Assembly (NCBI GenBank): GCA_031273985.1
Contig: JAISQV010000060.1
Location: forward strand, 1-6,069
Source: Spirochaetaceae bacterium
GTDB taxonomy: Bacteria > Spirochaetota > Spirochaetia > Treponematales > Breznakiellaceae
Direction of reading: 5' to 3'
Length of the DNA stretch: 6,069 nucleotides
Positions 4,372 through 6,069 of the stretch are shown in pieces. The notes beneath the pieces were generated by a model. That model saw only the letters and a program-made list of their open reading frames with translations, had not been told where the DNA came from and searched no databases. Every line of letters starts with the position of its first letter. Positions within the stretch are counted from its first letter, which is position 1. Made by a program: the position numbers and the translations under genes.

Positions 4372-5938
4372 CAGATGGTTTGGAATGGCGGCGGCGGGGC
4401 TGGTCCTGCTGGCTTCTTGCGCCGGTGTTTCCGTGTCCCGGCCCGTACCGGCGGAGGCTATAACCCCGGAAACCCTGCGGAATGCGGGGGCGGCTATTGA
4501 TTCATCTTCCGCAAGTGAAAGTTATCTGCGGCTGATTGCTTCCCGCGAGGAGGGGGTTTACGGGCCGGTGGTAGTTTTTATTGAGCGGCACAATTCCCGG
4601 CTTATCCAGGCGGAAATAGCGCTGGGTATGTACCGGCTTTCCCGGGCCGCGGGGCTTAAGCGTATTGCCCGGGAGGGGATGTTTGAGGGGGAAACCCTTG
4701 CGGGGCATGAATTACCGGCGGCTGCGGGGGTTGACCGGCGGCATATTGCCTTGAACTTTCTGGAGCGGGGGGAGCTGGGCGCGGCGGAATTTATGTTCCT
4801 TGCGGAGAACAGCAGCGTATTTGGCGTGGAGCGGGAAGACGAATACGGCGTGACCCTAACGGAAGCCGAAGATATCGCCTTTCAAAATTATCTCTTAGGC
4901 GCCATTATTGCCGACGCCGGGTGGGAAAGGGCGGGGCCCCTTATTCATACCCTCTTTACCCCGGAAGATGAAGGGCAATGGGCCGAAGCGAACGCCGCCC
5001 TTTGGGAATTAAGCCCCTGGGCTCAGGAAACCGCGGGTTTGATCAACACCAGCCTTTCTACCGGGCAGATTATCACGAGGCTGGAAGAACTGCGGGGGCG
5101 CTGCGAAGCCCTGGTGAATCTGTCCTTCAACGACCAGGGGCAACGGAGGGTTTTTATTGACGACAGGATAAAAGACGACTTTGCCGGGATCATTGGTTTC
5201 TATGAAAACGTCCGGCAGCGCAGCATAACCATGGCCGGCAATGTACTGCAAACGCTGAAAAACGAGAACGGCCCCCTGGCAATGGTTATTGGGGCCAACC
5301 ATACGGAGGATGTGGAGCTTTACTTCGATGAACACGGGGTGCGTTATTATGTGCTTGAACCCAAGGCAATATGGGATGCGGCGGACCCTTCCAACATATC
5401 TGACGCGGCCTACGAAAGGCGGAGCGAAGGGAAACCCCTTGCCGAACCGGCCGCGCTGGCGAATTTCCTGGGTATTGAATTGATGCCCCGGCCCCTTCTG
5501 TCTGAAACCTGGATAAAAAAACAGGCGGCGGTGCAGGGTTTAATCCTGTCTCTCAGCAACGCCATGGAAACGAACCCCGGCGAAGCCCCCCTTTACGGCC
5601 TGAGCGCCGGAGACTTGAGCGTGGCAGGGGTACGGATACTTCCTGAAAGCATACGGCGGCAGGCGGACGGTTCCACGATCCTGGCAATGGAAAACGAGGG
5701 GCAGATACTCTATTTCAGGTTTGGCCGGAGCGAAGGGTATAACGCCGCCGGTATTACTTCAATAACGGATATTGAGACGGCCTTGACAGCAATGATTGAG
5801 CGGCTTTCCCAAATCCAAAAGGGCGCGGCCTACCCCGTACCGGTTGCGGCGTTTAACCTGCCGGCTTCAAATATAATCTGCGTGGCCGCCCCCTCACTCG
5901 AACTGATAAACCAGACGGCGCTGCTGAGTACGATTTAA
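4358..5938 (+). CDS. Lipoprotein with TraB/TIKI/ChaN-EreA-like features
   Basis: ATG 4358 to TAA 5936-5938 encodes 526 residues. The N-terminus has a short basic region, a hydrophobic core (GMAAAGLVLLAS) and a lipobox LASC, so C21 should become the lipidated first residue of an exported lipoprotein. The mature part has spaced motifs that recall the TraB/TIKI/ChaN/erythromycin-esterase-like superfamily: VVVFIERHNS with H78 and E76, a helix, then IAREGMFEG with E106, FGVER (155-159), R286/R288 before TMAGNVLQTL, and MVIGANHTEDVELYFDEHG with H315, like the GxxHl near the end of TraB domains. Residues after about 380 form a separate tail. Members of this superfamily include metal-dependent peptidases and haem-binding proteins, but here the function is unknown and the assignment is by pattern only. 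It is co-expressed with the preceding membrane protein. Confidence 0.65.
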   Translation: MQNLSRWFGMAAAGLVLLASCAGVSVSRPVPAEAITPETLRNAGAAIDSSSASESYLRLIASREEGVYGPVVVFIERHNSRLIQAEIALGMYRLSRAAGLKRIAREGMFEGETLAGHELPAAAGVDRRHIALNFLERGELGAAEFMFLAENSSVFGVEREDEYGVTLTEAEDIAFQNYLLGAIIADAGWERAGPLIHTLFTPEDEGQWAEANAALWELSPWAQETAGLINTSLSTGQIITRLEELRGRCEALVNLSFNDQGQRRVFIDDRIKDDFAGIIGFYENVRQRSITMAGNVLQTLKNENGPLAMVIGANHTEDVELYFDEHGVRYYVLEPKAIWDAADPSNISDAAYERRSEGKPLAEPAALANFLGIELMPRPLLSETWIKKQAAVQGLILSLSNAMETNPGEAPLYGLSAGDLSVAGVRILPESIRRQADGSTILAMENEGQILYFRFGRSEGYNAAGITSITDIETALTAMIERLSQIQKGAAYPVPVAAFNLPASNIICVAAPSLELINQTALLSTI

Positions 5939-5951
5939 GCCTTGTTTTTAA

Positions 5952-6016
5952 GGGCGGCGGGAACGCCCGGATCCGTTTTGAGACAGGAAGCGCCCGGCGC
6001 CAATTTGACAGCGCCG
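5952..6016 (+). other. Two short stem-loops between the lipoprotein gene and the next gene
   Basis: GGGCG/CGCCC (5952-5956, 5964-5968) and CGGCGC/GCGCCG (5995-6000, 6011-6016) are small GC stems in the 100-base gap. Neither has a T run after it, so read-through into the next gene is likely and the operon probably continues. Confidence 0.35.
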
Positions 6017-6025
6017 TGCGCAAAA

Positions 6026-6031
6026 AGGAGG
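6026..6031 (+). promoter_or_regulatory. Ribosome binding site of the last, partial gene
   Basis: AGGAGG lies 7 bases before ATG 6039, an ideal match and spacing. It excludes the out-of-frame ATG at 6032, which directly abuts it. Confidence 0.75.
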
Positions 6032-6038
6032 ATGTATC

Positions 6039-6069
6039 ATGAAAAAGTTTACCCTACTGGTATTGCTGG
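6039..6069 (+). CDS. Start of an exported or membrane protein (truncated by window end)
   Basis: Only ten codons are present: MKKFTLLVLL. Two lysines followed by a hydrophobic run are typical of a signal peptide or signal anchor. The ideal AGGAGG upstream supports a real start. It lies 100 bases after the lipoprotein gene on the same strand with no clear terminator between, so it may be the third gene of the envelope operon. The product cannot be named. Confidence 0.65.
   Translation, partial: MKKFTLLVLL

Noticed and set aside
6004..6033. TTGACA as a promoter for the last gene
   Set aside because: A perfect -35 box is present, but at 17-18 bases downstream there is only the ribosome site (GGAGGA), no -10-like sequence, and there would be no leader.

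Overview
The window looks like chromosomal DNA of a spirochaete, most probably a Treponema of the free-living or termite-gut type. This rests on overall character: a HEAT-repeat protein with a low-complexity tail, a lipoprotein with an LASC lipobox, frequent strong AGGAGG ribosome sites, high-GC genes mixed with AT-rich repeats, and a long homopolymeric C tract. No marker gene proves it, so the assignment is inference with moderate to low confidence.

Layout. Positions 1-693 hold the 3' part of a HEAT-repeat protein whose true start lies before the window. Its stop codon is embedded in a TTGACA box that probably starts transcription of a tRNA-Arg(CCG) at 755-828, which is followed by terminator-like hairpins. 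Convergent to the tRNA is a minus-strand two-gene unit: a Uma2-family PD-(D/E)XK protein (2343 to 1720), then, 6 bases on, a uracil-DNA-glycosylase-superfamily-like protein (1713 to 976). Between it and the next, divergent gene lie about 660 bases without a convincing gene. They are packed with inverted repeats: an AT-motif/hairpin block (about 2404-2655) and a 219-bp element bounded by perfect 18-bp inverted repeats (2720-2938). A second PD-(D/E)XK-type gene with a coiled-coil front end (3003-3557) follows; it is visibly lower in GC than the minus-strand genes.

A further 388 gene-free bases (3558-3945) hold GC-rich hairpins and a run of 15 C. Then comes a tight operon: a small two-helix membrane protein (3946-4371) overlapping by 14 bases a 526-residue lipoprotein (4358-5938). 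The lipoprotein resembles the TraB/TIKI/ChaN/EreA type of fold in its H, E, R and GxxH pattern. After 100 bases, the start of another gene with a signal-peptide-like N-terminus (6039 onward) runs off the end.

Functional reading. The left half combines an informational gene (tRNA) with possible DNA-processing proteins. The right half is a cell-envelope operon whose upstream C15 tract could be a phase-variation switch. The most interesting items are the C15 tract, the nested inverted-repeat region, the Uma2/UDG-like pair, and the uncharacterised lipoprotein with its translationally coupled membrane partner. None is proven to be a new system from sequence alone.
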